From: Apodemus sylvaticus
Lineage: Eukaryota > Chordata > Mammalia > Rodentia > Muridae
Direction of reading: 5' to 3'
Assembly: GCF_947179515.1 (NCBI RefSeq)
Contig: NC_067481.1
Coordinates: forward strand, 41,582,547-41,646,546
Length of the DNA: 64,000 nucleotides
The position numbers and the translations under genes are program-made. Positions 54,596 to 64,000 of this stretch are shown here, piece after piece. The notes under the pieces are model-generated. The model saw nothing but the letters and a program-made list of their open reading frames with translations. It ran no database searches and was not told the DNA's origin. How positions within the stretch are numbered: the first letter of the stretch is position 1; every line of letters begins with the position of its first letter.

Positions 54596-56835
54596 CAGTA
54601 GTCCAATTAGCAACACAATTAATAATGACAAACAGAAAAAGGAGATTGACTCACTAGGCAATTCTCTCATTAGAAAGATGTCTAGCCAAGCCCACATTTG
54701 GGATTTTAATATGAACTTTAGACATAAACAGAAAGCCACAGAGGTATGCACAGAGAGAACAGTCCAGGTCAATGTGTGAACCTATCTGTCATTCTTGTAT
54801 CAACACCAGTCTTGTCTGCAGGCAACCTGACACACCATACACCATTTTTTTTCAGGAGACAAGCACCCCTTTGGGCTGGGCCCAGGATCACAGCCTTTTC
54901 CTTTGTTTGCATTAGATACTTAGAGAATTTTCTCTTTTTAGCAATCTAATGTTTGAACAGTCTGATAGTTCAAGGGTAGGACTCTTTAGAGTATCCCTTT
55001 AGAGATTCTTTTTTTTTCCTATTAGGATAGTTCTATTATACATATCAGAGAAGGTATGAGGCTTCTTTATATTTAATACTTTTAATATTATTGCATAGGA
55101 ATGGGACCCACTGTGACTGTTAAATTATCTGATGTCAAAACCTGCTTTTAAGAATAGGGTATGATGAGTGATCAGTATAGTAACCCATAGCCTGGTAAGA
55201 TAAGTATTCATAGATTTATTGAAAAAGAGAGCCCAAGCCTATAGAAGAGAGCCAACTTTAGTTGGATAATGACAGAATGTCTCCTAGAAGTGAACAAGTG
55301 TAGTCTTGGGATGCTACCATGACTCAGAGGCAGGACAGTCGGGAGGTTTGTAAGTTATAGGAGTTGTATCCTAATGTTGAAAGACACTATGGGCATTAGG
55401 TTTCTAGTTCATGGGCAGTTTGTATCTGTCAGTCCTTCAACCCCTTAGATTATGCAACTTCCCTCTCTTGTTTTATTTTTAAACAGAATTCAAGGAATTC
55501 CAGTACAAGAAGTTGAAATGAAACTTAAGTCATACAAGTTGAGGAGCTGTTCTGCCCAGGACCCTAAGTTATTCTCTGTGGCTTTCCAATCTTGAATTGA
55601 GATCAGAAACAATTATCTGGAAAAAACAATGGGCATGATTAGGAACTGAGCCGGATTCTGACTTGGATCTCCTGGAAATCAAGCTTTCCACTTGGATGTT
55701 TAGCTCCTTCCCCATTCTCCATTCTCAATGGTCACAGTGTTATAGAATGAGTTAAAGGAGGCATTTGCTCTTACTCAACTCTTCACCCTTACAAATGAGA
55801 GAAAGAATTAGATAGATAAAATGATTTGTGTTAGATTGTATAGTTGCACCATGACAAGTATGTGATTATGTCAAAGCAAATGTCATCATGTGACACTAAT
55901 TAGAAAGGAAGAAACATACGAAAATGATAATATGGTTCCTAGGAAGTTTAAATACCAAACATTCAGTGCACTAGTGCCCAGACCAGCCTGTAGCATGAGA
56001 ATGCCCTGGGAAAATATTGATAATGTGGTGGGATTGATTAGCCATACCAAATACAGAGACAGTTTATAAAGATTGTGTCTGGAATTTTCTGGTTTTGAAG
56101 TGCTCTGTGTGACTGAGTAACTTTTAATCAAGACCGATTTTGGAGTCATTGAGCTAGTTCAAAGTTCCATTTACCAATAGATGAAAGCCAAAGATAGGAA
56201 ACAATTTGTTGAAAATCACTGTGACAACTGAGTGAAAAACCTCTACCCCAGATTCAAGGATGGATTATTATGCCCAGGTGGGCACTGAGCCTCCTAATTT
56301 GTTCCCTGGTTCCTGGCAAATTCTTTGTTCTTGTGGAATAGTTTACAGCTTTCAGTTCATGTGGCAAGAACAAGCAATCCTGGGCCTCAGTGGATGAGAA
56401 ATGATTTCAAGGAAGCTTGCTTGACATGTCTTAACAAAGGAGACATGAATAAATTTTACTGGGCCCAGGGAACATCCAGGCCTTCTTTCATCTCCTCAAA
56501 ACTTATCTTGTCCAGCAGAAGGAAGTCTCTGATGATTTGTCATGGCTTGTCCAGCTGAACCAAGACAACCAAGAGCACATACAAAACAACAGCTGCCAGG
56601 TGACTCCAATTAAGGGGCAAGAACACAACGACACTACAGTGGGGGTGCCCAGGAGCCTCTGAGACTACATATTGCACAAGTTATATGGTAATTTCCCATT
56701 CATTATTTTGTTGAATCAGCAGGATGTAATCCTTAAGGATGTTTGGGTGAGTATAAGAGGTGCACAGACTCTTTGATTATGACAACAAAAAAATTATCTG
56801 GAGGTCAATAAGTGGCTAGTTGCTTCTTGTTTTGT
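54596..56835. other. No gene recognised
   Basis: No recognisable repeat family or coding exon. Open frames are short (for example 55886-56149, 56325-56558) and without domains. Confidence 0.5.
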
Positions 56836-56837
56836 TT

Positions 56838-56985
56838 GTTTGTTTGTTTTTTTCTGAGACAGGGTTTCTCTGTATAGCCCTGACTGTCCTGGAACTCACT
56901 CTGTAGACCAGGCTGGCCTCGAACTCAGAAAGCCTCTGCCTCCCAAGTGCTGGGATTAAAGGTGTGTGCCACCACTACCCAGCGC
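56838..56985 (-). mobile_element. B1 SINE
   Basis: Antisense B1 with a (GTTT)n tail at 56830-56852, then 'gagacagggtttctctgtatagccctgactgtcctggaactc' and the end 'gtgtgccaccactacccagc'. It has a small internal deletion relative to 34372-34527. Confidence 0.95.
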
Positions 56986-57254
56986 TTCTTGGTCTTTACA
57001 CATGTTATGGTATATGCATGAATGTCCTCTGATCAGCTCTTGAACATTATTAGTGGTTGGATATCTGCCATGCATCTGTCTTCCTGAGTGCCTTGACAGT
57101 GTGGATTTCAGGTATCATACTTCACCCATATTTGATAACAGCAAAGGCTATATAGTTTGAAACATGGATCCAACTAGGAGTGGAAAGGATTTTGTCTGTT
57201 CAAGTGTTTTACTTTCTAAATGAATGTTATTATCTACACTTTACTGGTAGGGCA

Positions 57255-57765
57255 TGTATTAGTCAGGGTTCTCTGGAGGAGCAGAACTTATAGAATATAT
57301 GTGTATCATCTATATATCTATACATATATATATGTATATACATATATGAATATATAGAATGTTTTATATACACACATATATGTATGTATGTATATATTAT
57401 TTATTAGAATGACTTATAGGCTGTGGTGTAGGCAGTTCAGCAGTGGCCATCTATCTGGTCATCAGTGTACGTCAGAATCCTGAAGAAGTAGGCTGTAATG
57501 CCACAGAAGGAATAGGGTTGCTAGTAAGAATGAAAGCAAACAGGTAAAGAGAGAGCTGAGTTCCTTCTTCCTTGTCCTTTATACATATTGCCAGGTGGCC
57601 CAGTTTAAAGGTGGATATTCCCACCTTTAAAATCTAGATTAGAAGTGGTTCTTCCCACTTCAAATGCTTTAATTAAGAAAGAAAAATCCATCACAAATAT
57701 GCCCAGACAATTGGGTTTCAGTCACTTAGATATATAGTCAAGTTGACAACCAAGAATAGCCATCA
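57255..57765. repeat. Rodent dispersed repeat with AT-rich core (family not assigned)
   Basis: Starts 'gtattagtcagggttctctgg', has an AT/ATAC-rich variable core at 57296-57400 and ends with 'tagatatatagtcaagttgacaaccaagaatagccatca'. I recognise it as a common rodent repeat, possibly LTR-derived. Confidence 0.5.
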
Positions 57766-58605
57766 TAGGGAATTTAAGAAAGAGAATAAAGATTTAACAA
57801 TGTACCAGGCAGAGGGGGGGGGCAGGGTGTGTGTCATATAGCAGAGCATCCAGATTTCTGGTTGTTCTGGCCAGGCTATGCCTGTAGTAGGAGGAGGGTG
57901 TAGCATGAATGACGTGGTAGAGCATTCCAAGGCTGCTTCTGATTGAGGTTCCTTATCAGTAGATATCTCCAAACAGGCATGTGAAATAGAAACATTTGTT
58001 CTAGCTCTTAATGACCCCTGCAGGGGAGGGTGGTGTATGTAAGTTTGGCTTTCCTTTTATTGACAAGAGTAAGCCATGAGCTCTTGTCTGTCTTTGGCAT
58101 GGAACCCTAGTCCTGCCAAATTCCCAGAGTGAGAACTAGCACTGCTAGGAACTGTCTCTCATCAGGCCCAGATGTTCCGTGTTAGCATGCCAGCTCAGCA
58201 GCTGTTGAGCCTTTATCAGAAGTGTTTAGGAATACACCCTGTGACATTCTCAGGCTGAACACTTTCTAATAGTTCACACTCAAAGGCCTGCTCACTTAGA
58301 TTTTGTTAAATTTTAATGTGAGGCAAAGCGGTGCATCTAAATAGCTTCATAACATTTAGTACCCTCTGCAGCATTCTAAATAAAACATATTTCTGTTATT
58401 TTTGTCAAGACAGAAAAGGAACCTATAGCAATCCCATAAGCTTGCAATTGACTTTTATCTAAATGCCAGGCTATTATGCTAATGATTATGATATCGAGTT
58501 ATCCACATTAGCTTAGTAAAGTGGAAATGACGATAAAGCTCTCAGTGGGCACAGGTGTTAATTGGTACTTAGGATGATATTTTATTTAATTATTTATGAA
58601 AATCA
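57766..58605. other. No gene recognised
   Basis: No repeat or exon recognised. A G-run (about 8 G) lies near 57815. Confidence 0.5.
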
Positions 58606-58611
58606 CAAACT

Positions 58612-58830
58612 TATGAAGGTTGGAAATATAACTCAGTGATTGCCTAGCATGCATGAGGCTCTGGATTCTATGTTCATTTCTACATAAGCCAGGTATAGTG
58701 CAGCTGAGTGTAAGCCCAGCACTTGTGAAGTGGATTTAGGAATATAGAAGTTCATGGTTATCATCAGCCACACAGCAAGCTCCAGGCCAGCAGGAGATCC
58801 TGTCTAAAGAAAAATGAAACACCAAGCAAT
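58612..58830 (+). mobile_element. B4/RSINE-type SINE
   Basis: Sense orientation: 'ggaaatataactcagtgattgcctagcatgcatgaggctctgg' (tRNA/ID-like half), then 'cccagcacttgtgaagtgg...cagccacacagcaagctccaggccagc' (B1-like half) and an A-rich tail. Confidence 0.65.
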
Positions 58831-60790
58831 CAACCAAACTTTATAAGGCAAACATCCTAGTGTCTGTTAGATATTGCAAACGACTTATTGGCTACTAAAG
58901 TTTCACATCATATATCAAGTTATTCTTAATGTATTTGTATTTTTAATAGAAATACAGTGAACTATTTGATTTAATAGTGTGTGTTTGCTATGGTGTGAAT
59001 GTGAAATGGTCTTCATAGGCCCAAGTGAACACCAACTCCCCAGCTGGTGGCATTGTTTAGGGGGTCTGTGGAACTTTTGGGGCACAGGCTCTTTGGGACA
59101 GCAATGGATGACTTGGGGGAAGGTCTCAAGCATTATGCCTGTGTCTGATTCTTGTTAGAGTTTCCTGATTCCTGGTTCAGCTGATGTGGGAGGAGCTTGC
59201 CACACACTCTCATTGCCAAGAGCTGCTCTGACCCCCACCTTTCCTGCCATTGTGGATTCTACCCACTGGAACCTTGAGCCAAAAATAAATCCACTTCTGA
59301 AGAGGGATTTCTGTGTTTTATTATATTGATATCAGCATTTATTTTTATTCTATACATTCAAAGGTAAGAAAATAATCACATTAGGTCAATCATAGCATCT
59401 TGAGGTCAGTGTAATAAATGGGAGTATGTTTTATATTGCATGATTTGGTATATACATGACATAAACATCTGCATGTAAGCACATGCAAATGCTGGTGTTT
59501 AGAAATGGCAAGTGCAACTTGGTGGCTTCCCCATCCACAGCAGAGACCTTCGGCACAAATGAGCATCATTGAGAGAATGGTGTCTACATCTCTCAATGTT
59601 CTTGGTGTCCACAGATGCCAAGTAAGTCCATTTTAGCTTGAAGGCTTTTAAATGATTTCTTATTCCCCTCCTAATTTCTTAGGTCTCTGCACCTACATAC
59701 AACTGAAGGCTGGAGCTGTCCACTTGCTGAGCTCTGGAGACTGTGGTCCATAAAAGCCCTGGGCTCCCTCTGGCCCCCATAGTTGGTAAGTTTCTATTTA
59801 TTTCTTTGGTGAAGGGCACTCTACTCTCATCATTTGTCTGAATATTTGCCAAATTTCTAAGGGCAGCTTCAAAATACTATTGAAGACCAACTCCAAAGAC
59901 ACTAGAAAGATGGCTTAATTTCCAAACGATTGCATACTCATGTAGGAAATATAAGGGATACATAGGAACACCCAAAGTATCAAATATATCTACATTTAGC
60001 ATGAACTCATCTTGCTTAGTTCAAAACATTTTGTTTTGGTACGACAAGTATAGTATCTTTGGGAACACCTCTAGGCTGGGCAAATAGGGACACTGCCTGT
60101 GTTTAAATACAAAGAAGGAACCTGGTGACAGTCCTCAGACCCAATGGACAGCTATATGCCTGTTTAGGGAAAATCACAGAAGAGGGGAAGAAAGGATACA
60201 AGAGCCAAGGATGGGTTAAGTGCAGTCCAGTGACATGGGGATATACCACAAGCTTATCACACTCATGAACATGTTACATTTGTGGTTACCTGCACTCATT
60301 CTGCACACAACTGGTATGGTCAATATTGCATCATGGATGAGGGTTGGCTCATGAAGCACCAGCCCTCCTAGAGGGACTGACAATTCATTGTTGGCTTGCT
60401 GGGAGAAGTACAGCACTTCCATCCTCAATGGTATAGCCACAGATATGTATGTCTTCAGTGGTATAGCCACTCAGTCACCTTCCACCCACACTCAGGAAAT
60501 TAACTCTAATGAAACTCAGGGTACCACACACAAAGGGAAGACAGGAAAGTAGCAGGGGGACTCATTAAAAAGAGCCATTGGAGAGGGTTGGTGTTGGGTG
60601 GAAGAACTGGAGGTCAAAATGACTACAACTCATTATATAAAGATATGAAGCTGTCAAACAATAAAAGGGTGGGAGGAGATTGAATCTGAATGACGTCTAT
60701 ATGTGTGCTTCTCTCCAGCTCACTTGGAATGTATGTCATATGTGTGTATGTTCATGCATACATGCATGCATGGAAATATTCACAAAATCC
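58831..60790. other. No gene recognised
   Basis: 59155-59300 resembles an old dispersed repeat ending in 'aaaaataaatccactt'. The remainder is not recognised. No chemokine-like exon was found on either strand. Confidence 0.45.
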
Positions 60791-60799
60791 TTCTGTTTT

Positions 60800-61071
60800 T
60801 TCCAGTTCTGGGTATTGCACCTAGGGCATGAAACATGCTGGGCAACCTTTCTACCACTGAGTTGAATTCTCTTTTTTTGATATTATTTATTTTTTGGGGG
60901 GGGTTAATGTGCAAAGTAATGGTGAGCATCTTGTCATCTTGTGTGTGTGTCTTTGTCCAAAGAAAAGGAAAAACATAAATGCTTATTTTTATTTGTTTAT
61001 TTTTCATACCTACTTCCATTTCCATCTCCTTTCCCCTCTTCTTCCTTTCCCCTCTTGTTTTTCCATGACCT

Positions 61072-61109
<38 letters not shown>

Positions 61110-61175
61110 ATGAACTGTGATCTTCCTACTTCTTTCTCCTAAATAGCTAGGATTATGGGCCTGAACCACAAGACC
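60800..61175 (-). mobile_element. B4-type SINE halves separated by unrelated sequence
   Basis: 60803-60862 ('agttctgggtattgcacctagggcatgaaacatgctgggcaacctttctaccactgag') is the antisense tRNA/ID-like half. 61112-61175 ('gtgatcttcctacttctttctcctaaatagctaggattatgggcctgaaccaca') resembles the B1-like half. About 250 bases, including a (CA)n tract, lie between them. Confidence 0.45.
61075..61102. repeat. (CA)n microsatellite
   Basis: About 13 units. A second CA tract of about 10 units lies at 61245-61265. Confidence 0.95.
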
Positions 61176-61349
61176 GAACTCAAGTCATTAAAAATTCAAT
61201 TACTTGAGTTTTAAAGACTTTTGTAGTGATCATATATATACATGCATACACACACACACACACACATACATATTACCTCCAAATATGTTTGTAGTATATT
61301 ATATATAATATATATTAGAAAACACACTAGAACATTTGCTATAATTTAG

Positions 61350-62120
61350 AATATAAAACAACCCTGAGATTTCACCTTACACCAGTCAGAATGGCTAAGA
61401 TTAAAAATTCAGGAGACAGCAGGTGTTGGCAAGGATGTGGAAAAGGAGAAACACTCCTCCACTGCTGGTGGGGTTGCAAATTGGTACAACCACTCTGGAA
61501 ATCAGTCTGTCGGTTCCTCAGAAAACTGGACACATCACTTCTGGAGGATTTTGCTATACCACTCCTGGGCATATACCCAGCAGATTCCCCAGCATATAAT
61601 AAGGATACGTGCTCCATTATATTCATAGCAGCCCTATTTATAATAGCCAGAAGCTGGAAAGAACCCAGGTATCCCTCAACTGAAGAATGGATGCAAAAAA
61701 TGTGGTATAGATACACAATGGAGTACTAATCAGCCATTAGAAACAATGAATTCATGAAATTCTTAGGCAAATGGATGGAGCTGGAGAACATCATACTAAG
61801 TGAGGTAACCCAGACTCAAAAGGTGAATCATGGTATGCACTCACTAATAAGTGGATATTAGCCTAGAAAACTGGAATACCCAAAATATAATCCACACATC
61901 AAATGAGGTACAAGAAGAACAGAGGAGTGGCCCCTAGTTCTGAAAAGACTCATTGTAGCAGTATAGGGCAAAACCAGAACAGGGAAGTGGGAAGGGGTGG
62001 ATGGGAGAACAGGGGGAGGGAAGGGGGCTTATGTAACTTTTGGGGAGTGGGGGGCCAGAAAAGGGGAAATCATTTGGAATGTAAATAAAAAAATATCGAA
62101 TAAAAAAATCGAATAAAAGA
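61350..62120 (+). mobile_element. 5'-truncated L1, 3' end
   Basis: Sense ORF2 C-terminus from 'aaaacaaccctgagatttcacc', with the Cys-rich motif still readable near 61420-61475. A stop in place of the Tyr-Ser codons (TAA at 61727-61729) breaks the frame that otherwise ends Leu-Ile-Ser-Gly-Tyr. The G-rich 3' UTR and an AATAAA-rich tail follow. It is more diverged than L1-A to L1-C. No clear target-site duplication. Confidence 0.8.
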
Positions 62121-62164
62121 ATAAAAACAGTACTGACATGTTAATAAAAGTAATATTTTAATTT

Positions 62165-62402
62165 GAAAAATAACTTCTCTCTCTTTCTCTCTCTCTGTGT
62201 ATGTGTGTGTATGTGTGTGTATGTGTGTGTTTGTGCGTGTACACACAAACATGCAGGTACCCACAGAGGCCAGAAGGAGACATCAGTTCTTTTGGACCTG
62301 GAGTTACAGGTGGTTCTGTGCCACCTGATGTAGGTTCTGGCACTGGATCTTTTTAGCCCTCATTGAGAGGAGCAAGTATGCTTAACTGCTGAGCCATCTT
62401 TT
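62165..62402 (-). mobile_element. B3-type SINE
   Basis: A (CT)n(TG)n tract at 62177-62240 is followed by 'tgcaggtacccacagaggccagaaggagacatcag...ctggagttacaggtggttctgtgccacctgatgtaggttctgg', ending 'taactgctgagccatct'. This is an antisense B3/B2-type SINE. Confidence 0.75.
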
Positions 62403-63080
62403 CATATGTGCATGTTTTTATGTTTTTATCTTATGAATTGTCTCCATATCTTAGGAGCTCTGACACTTTTCTTATTTATTTATGAAGGTTTTAGAGCTTT
62501 TGTCTCTTATTTATGTTGTTTTCTGAGAACATCCTGTTACTGTATAACAATGTAGAAGTGAGAAAACTTGAAGCATACCCTCAACCTCCGGCTTTCTTCT
62601 GGCAAGAAGGAACTTAGAAATAAATCACTTGGGACAGTCCCATGATAATTGCATCACAGAACCTTGAGTCATCTTGTGAGGTTTCAAGTCAGGAGTCAAG
62701 TGTCCATACAAACCCAGACAGCCCAGGATGCTTTCACTCTCCTTCATCCCAGGATGTCTACACATTTGGAGGAGGGACATGGAAATAGTAAGAGTCAGGT
62801 ATAGGGGAGCAATGTAAAAGACTTGAGACATAGGGACCTCTTGTCAAGCAACCAGGCATTGTCCTTGCTCAATGGCTCACTAGCTGTCTGGTCTACATAA
62901 AGCCTGCTAAGGAACTGCTTCATGCACAGCACAAGAAAGCATAGGCTTACTTATGACAAGGAGACCTCAAAGCAACTGTCAACCTAAGAGGTTGATAACT
63001 TTTCCTAGTTTCATTTCCTGATTTTGTAATAAAACACTAGCAATTGGCAGCAACTTGGGTAGCAAAGAATTTATTGGCTT
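62403..63080. other. No gene recognised
   Basis: No exon or named repeat recognised. Confidence 0.5.
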
Positions 63081-63081
63081 T

Positions 63082-63458
63082 AAGAACACAGTCCATTTTC
63101 CAGTTCCATCCATTTGTCTAAAAAATTCATGAATTCATTGTTTTTAATGGCTGAATAGTACTCCATTGTGTAAATATACCACATTTTCTGTATCCATTCC
63201 TCCATTGAGGGATATCTGGGTTCTTTCCAGCTTCTGGCTATTATAAATAAGGCTGCTATGAACATAGTGGAGCATGTGTCCTTATTGCATGCTGGGGAAT
63301 CCTCTAGGTATATGCCCAGGAGAGAAGAGGACTTATGGAACATATGGGGGGGGGGACTGGGAAAGGGGAAGGCTTTTAGAATGTAAACAAAGAATATAGA
63401 AAATAAATTTAAACAATTAAAAAATGTAGTCATGAAAAAAATAAAGAACACAGTCCAT
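63082..63458 (+). mobile_element. Small twin-primed L1 with perfect target-site duplication
   Basis: AAGAACACAGTCCAT occurs at 63082-63096 and 63444-63458. Between them, about 63097-63322 is inverted (antisense) ORF2 C-terminal sequence and about 63323-63443 is the sense 3' UTR and A-rich tail. The minus-strand open frame at 63080-63451 crosses the inversion and is not a gene. Confidence 0.85.
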
Positions 63459-63527
63459 GATCAAGGGAAGTCCAAGTAGGAACTCAAGGCAGGAAACTGG
63501 AGGCAGGAGCTAAAGGATAGCACAGAG

Positions 63528-63745
63528 CAGGACTTCTCCACCTGTGGACCACAAACCTCCTGAGGGTAAAATGACCCTTTCATAGGAGCCCCTGAGACCA
63601 TTAGAAAACACAGATATTTATGACTCACAACAGTAGCAAAATTACAGTTGTGAAGTAGCAACAAAACTAACTTTATGGTTGGGGTCACCATGACCTGAGG
63701 AACTGTATTAAAGGGTCACAGCATTGGGGAGATTGAGAACCACTG
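63528..63745. mobile_element. hAT-Charlie type non-autonomous DNA transposon (URR1-like)
   Basis: The right end 'attgagaaccactg' and the decayed left end 'caggacttctccacctgtgg' match the inverted ends of hAT-Charlie elements. The interior ('aaaacacagatatttatgactcacaacagtagcaaaattacagttgtgaagtagcaac') is the rodent URR1-type sequence I know. Flanking octamers 63520-63527 and 63746-63753 match at six of eight positions. Confidence 0.7.
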
Positions 63746-63754
63746 CCATAGAGT

Positions 63755-63965
63755 AGCACTGCTTCCTGGCCTCTTCCCCCAGCTTATTCAGTTACCCTTC
63801 TTCTACAGCCCAGGCCTATCTGCCAAGGGACAGCACCATCCACAGTAGGCTGGGTCCTCCTATATCAATCAGAAAATGCTTTATAGGCATGCTCAAAGCC
63901 AGTCAAAAGAAGGCAATTTCTCAGTTGATATTTTCTCTTTCCAGCTGTGTCAATCCAATTGTGTC
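63755..63965. repeat. Rodent dispersed repeat, copy 2 (family not assigned)
   Basis: A diverged copy of 8400-8640 ('cagcaccatccacagtaggctgggtcctcctatatcaatcag' and 'agctgtgtcaatccaattg'). Confidence 0.5.
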
Positions 63966-64000
63966 CACCACAATTGACCACTATATGCTTTATGTGGTGT

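Noticed and set aside
33700..64000. Search for Ccl11 exons to the right of Ccl12, and for Ccl1 exons left of Ccl8
   Set aside because: Known gene order would put Ccl11 and Ccl1 in these directions, but I saw no Cys-Cys exon with flanking splice sites. They are probably outside the window.

Overview
This window is mammalian nuclear DNA, most likely from a murine rodent. B1, B3 and B4-type SINEs, several ages of rodent L1 (including Lx-like 3' ends) and two spliced CC-chemokine genes support this. The L1 ORF1 carries 22-residue coiled-coil repeats, and the chemokine proteins differ at many positions from the house-mouse proteins as I recall them. I therefore cannot name the species and would not assume Mus musculus. 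There are no operons, CRISPR arrays or bacterial features.

Genes. Two intact three-exon genes of the MCP subfamily lie on the minus strand. Ccl8 is at 10876-12269 (96 aa) and Ccl12 at 31445-32706 (98 aa). Reading the minus strand, the order Ccl12 then Ccl8 matches the mouse Ccl11-Ccl12-Ccl8-Ccl1 order as I recall it. I found no Ccl11 or Ccl1 exon. Each gene has a TATA box, consensus splice sites, phase-matched exons and a poly(A) signal. An interferon-response-like motif lies a few hundred bases upstream of each. Promoter-proximal sequence, a B4-type SINE and an ancient L1 copy recur in the same order upstream of both genes. This points to a tandem duplication that created the pair.

Mobile elements fill most of the rest. 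At 17522-25649 a twin-primed L1 (L1-D) is interrupted by a full-length but frameshifted L1 (L1-A, 17904-24763). At about 45000-54300 another twin-primed L1 (L1-B) is interrupted by a full-length L1 (L1-C, 45710-52297). Both L1-C ORFs are open and the key catalytic residues are present, so it may still be active. Shorter L1 copies lie at 2.7-4.2, 5.7-6.8, 8.6-9.3, 13.85-14.95, 26.0-26.6, 61.3-62.1 and 63.1-63.4 kb. Ancient minus-strand L1 sequence covers much of 26.6-28.8 and 34.5-41.2 kb.

Layout: 0-10 kb, an env-like retroviral remnant at the left edge, old L1s, SINEs and LTR-like repeats; 10.7-13.2 kb, Ccl8 and its promoter; 13.2-17.5 kb, old repeats; 17.5-26.6 kb, nested L1s, microsatellite and small L1-E; 26.6-31.2 kb, ancient L1 and unremarkable sequence; 31.2-33.7 kb, Ccl12; 33.7-44.9 kb, ancient L1, B1 and microsatellites; 45-54.6 kb, nested L1s with the intact copy; 54.6-64 kb, SINEs, small L1s and a hAT element. 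I see no convincing new biological system. The most interesting points are the intact nested L1, a probable 3' transduction in L1-A, repeated twin-priming inversions and the chemokine duplication.
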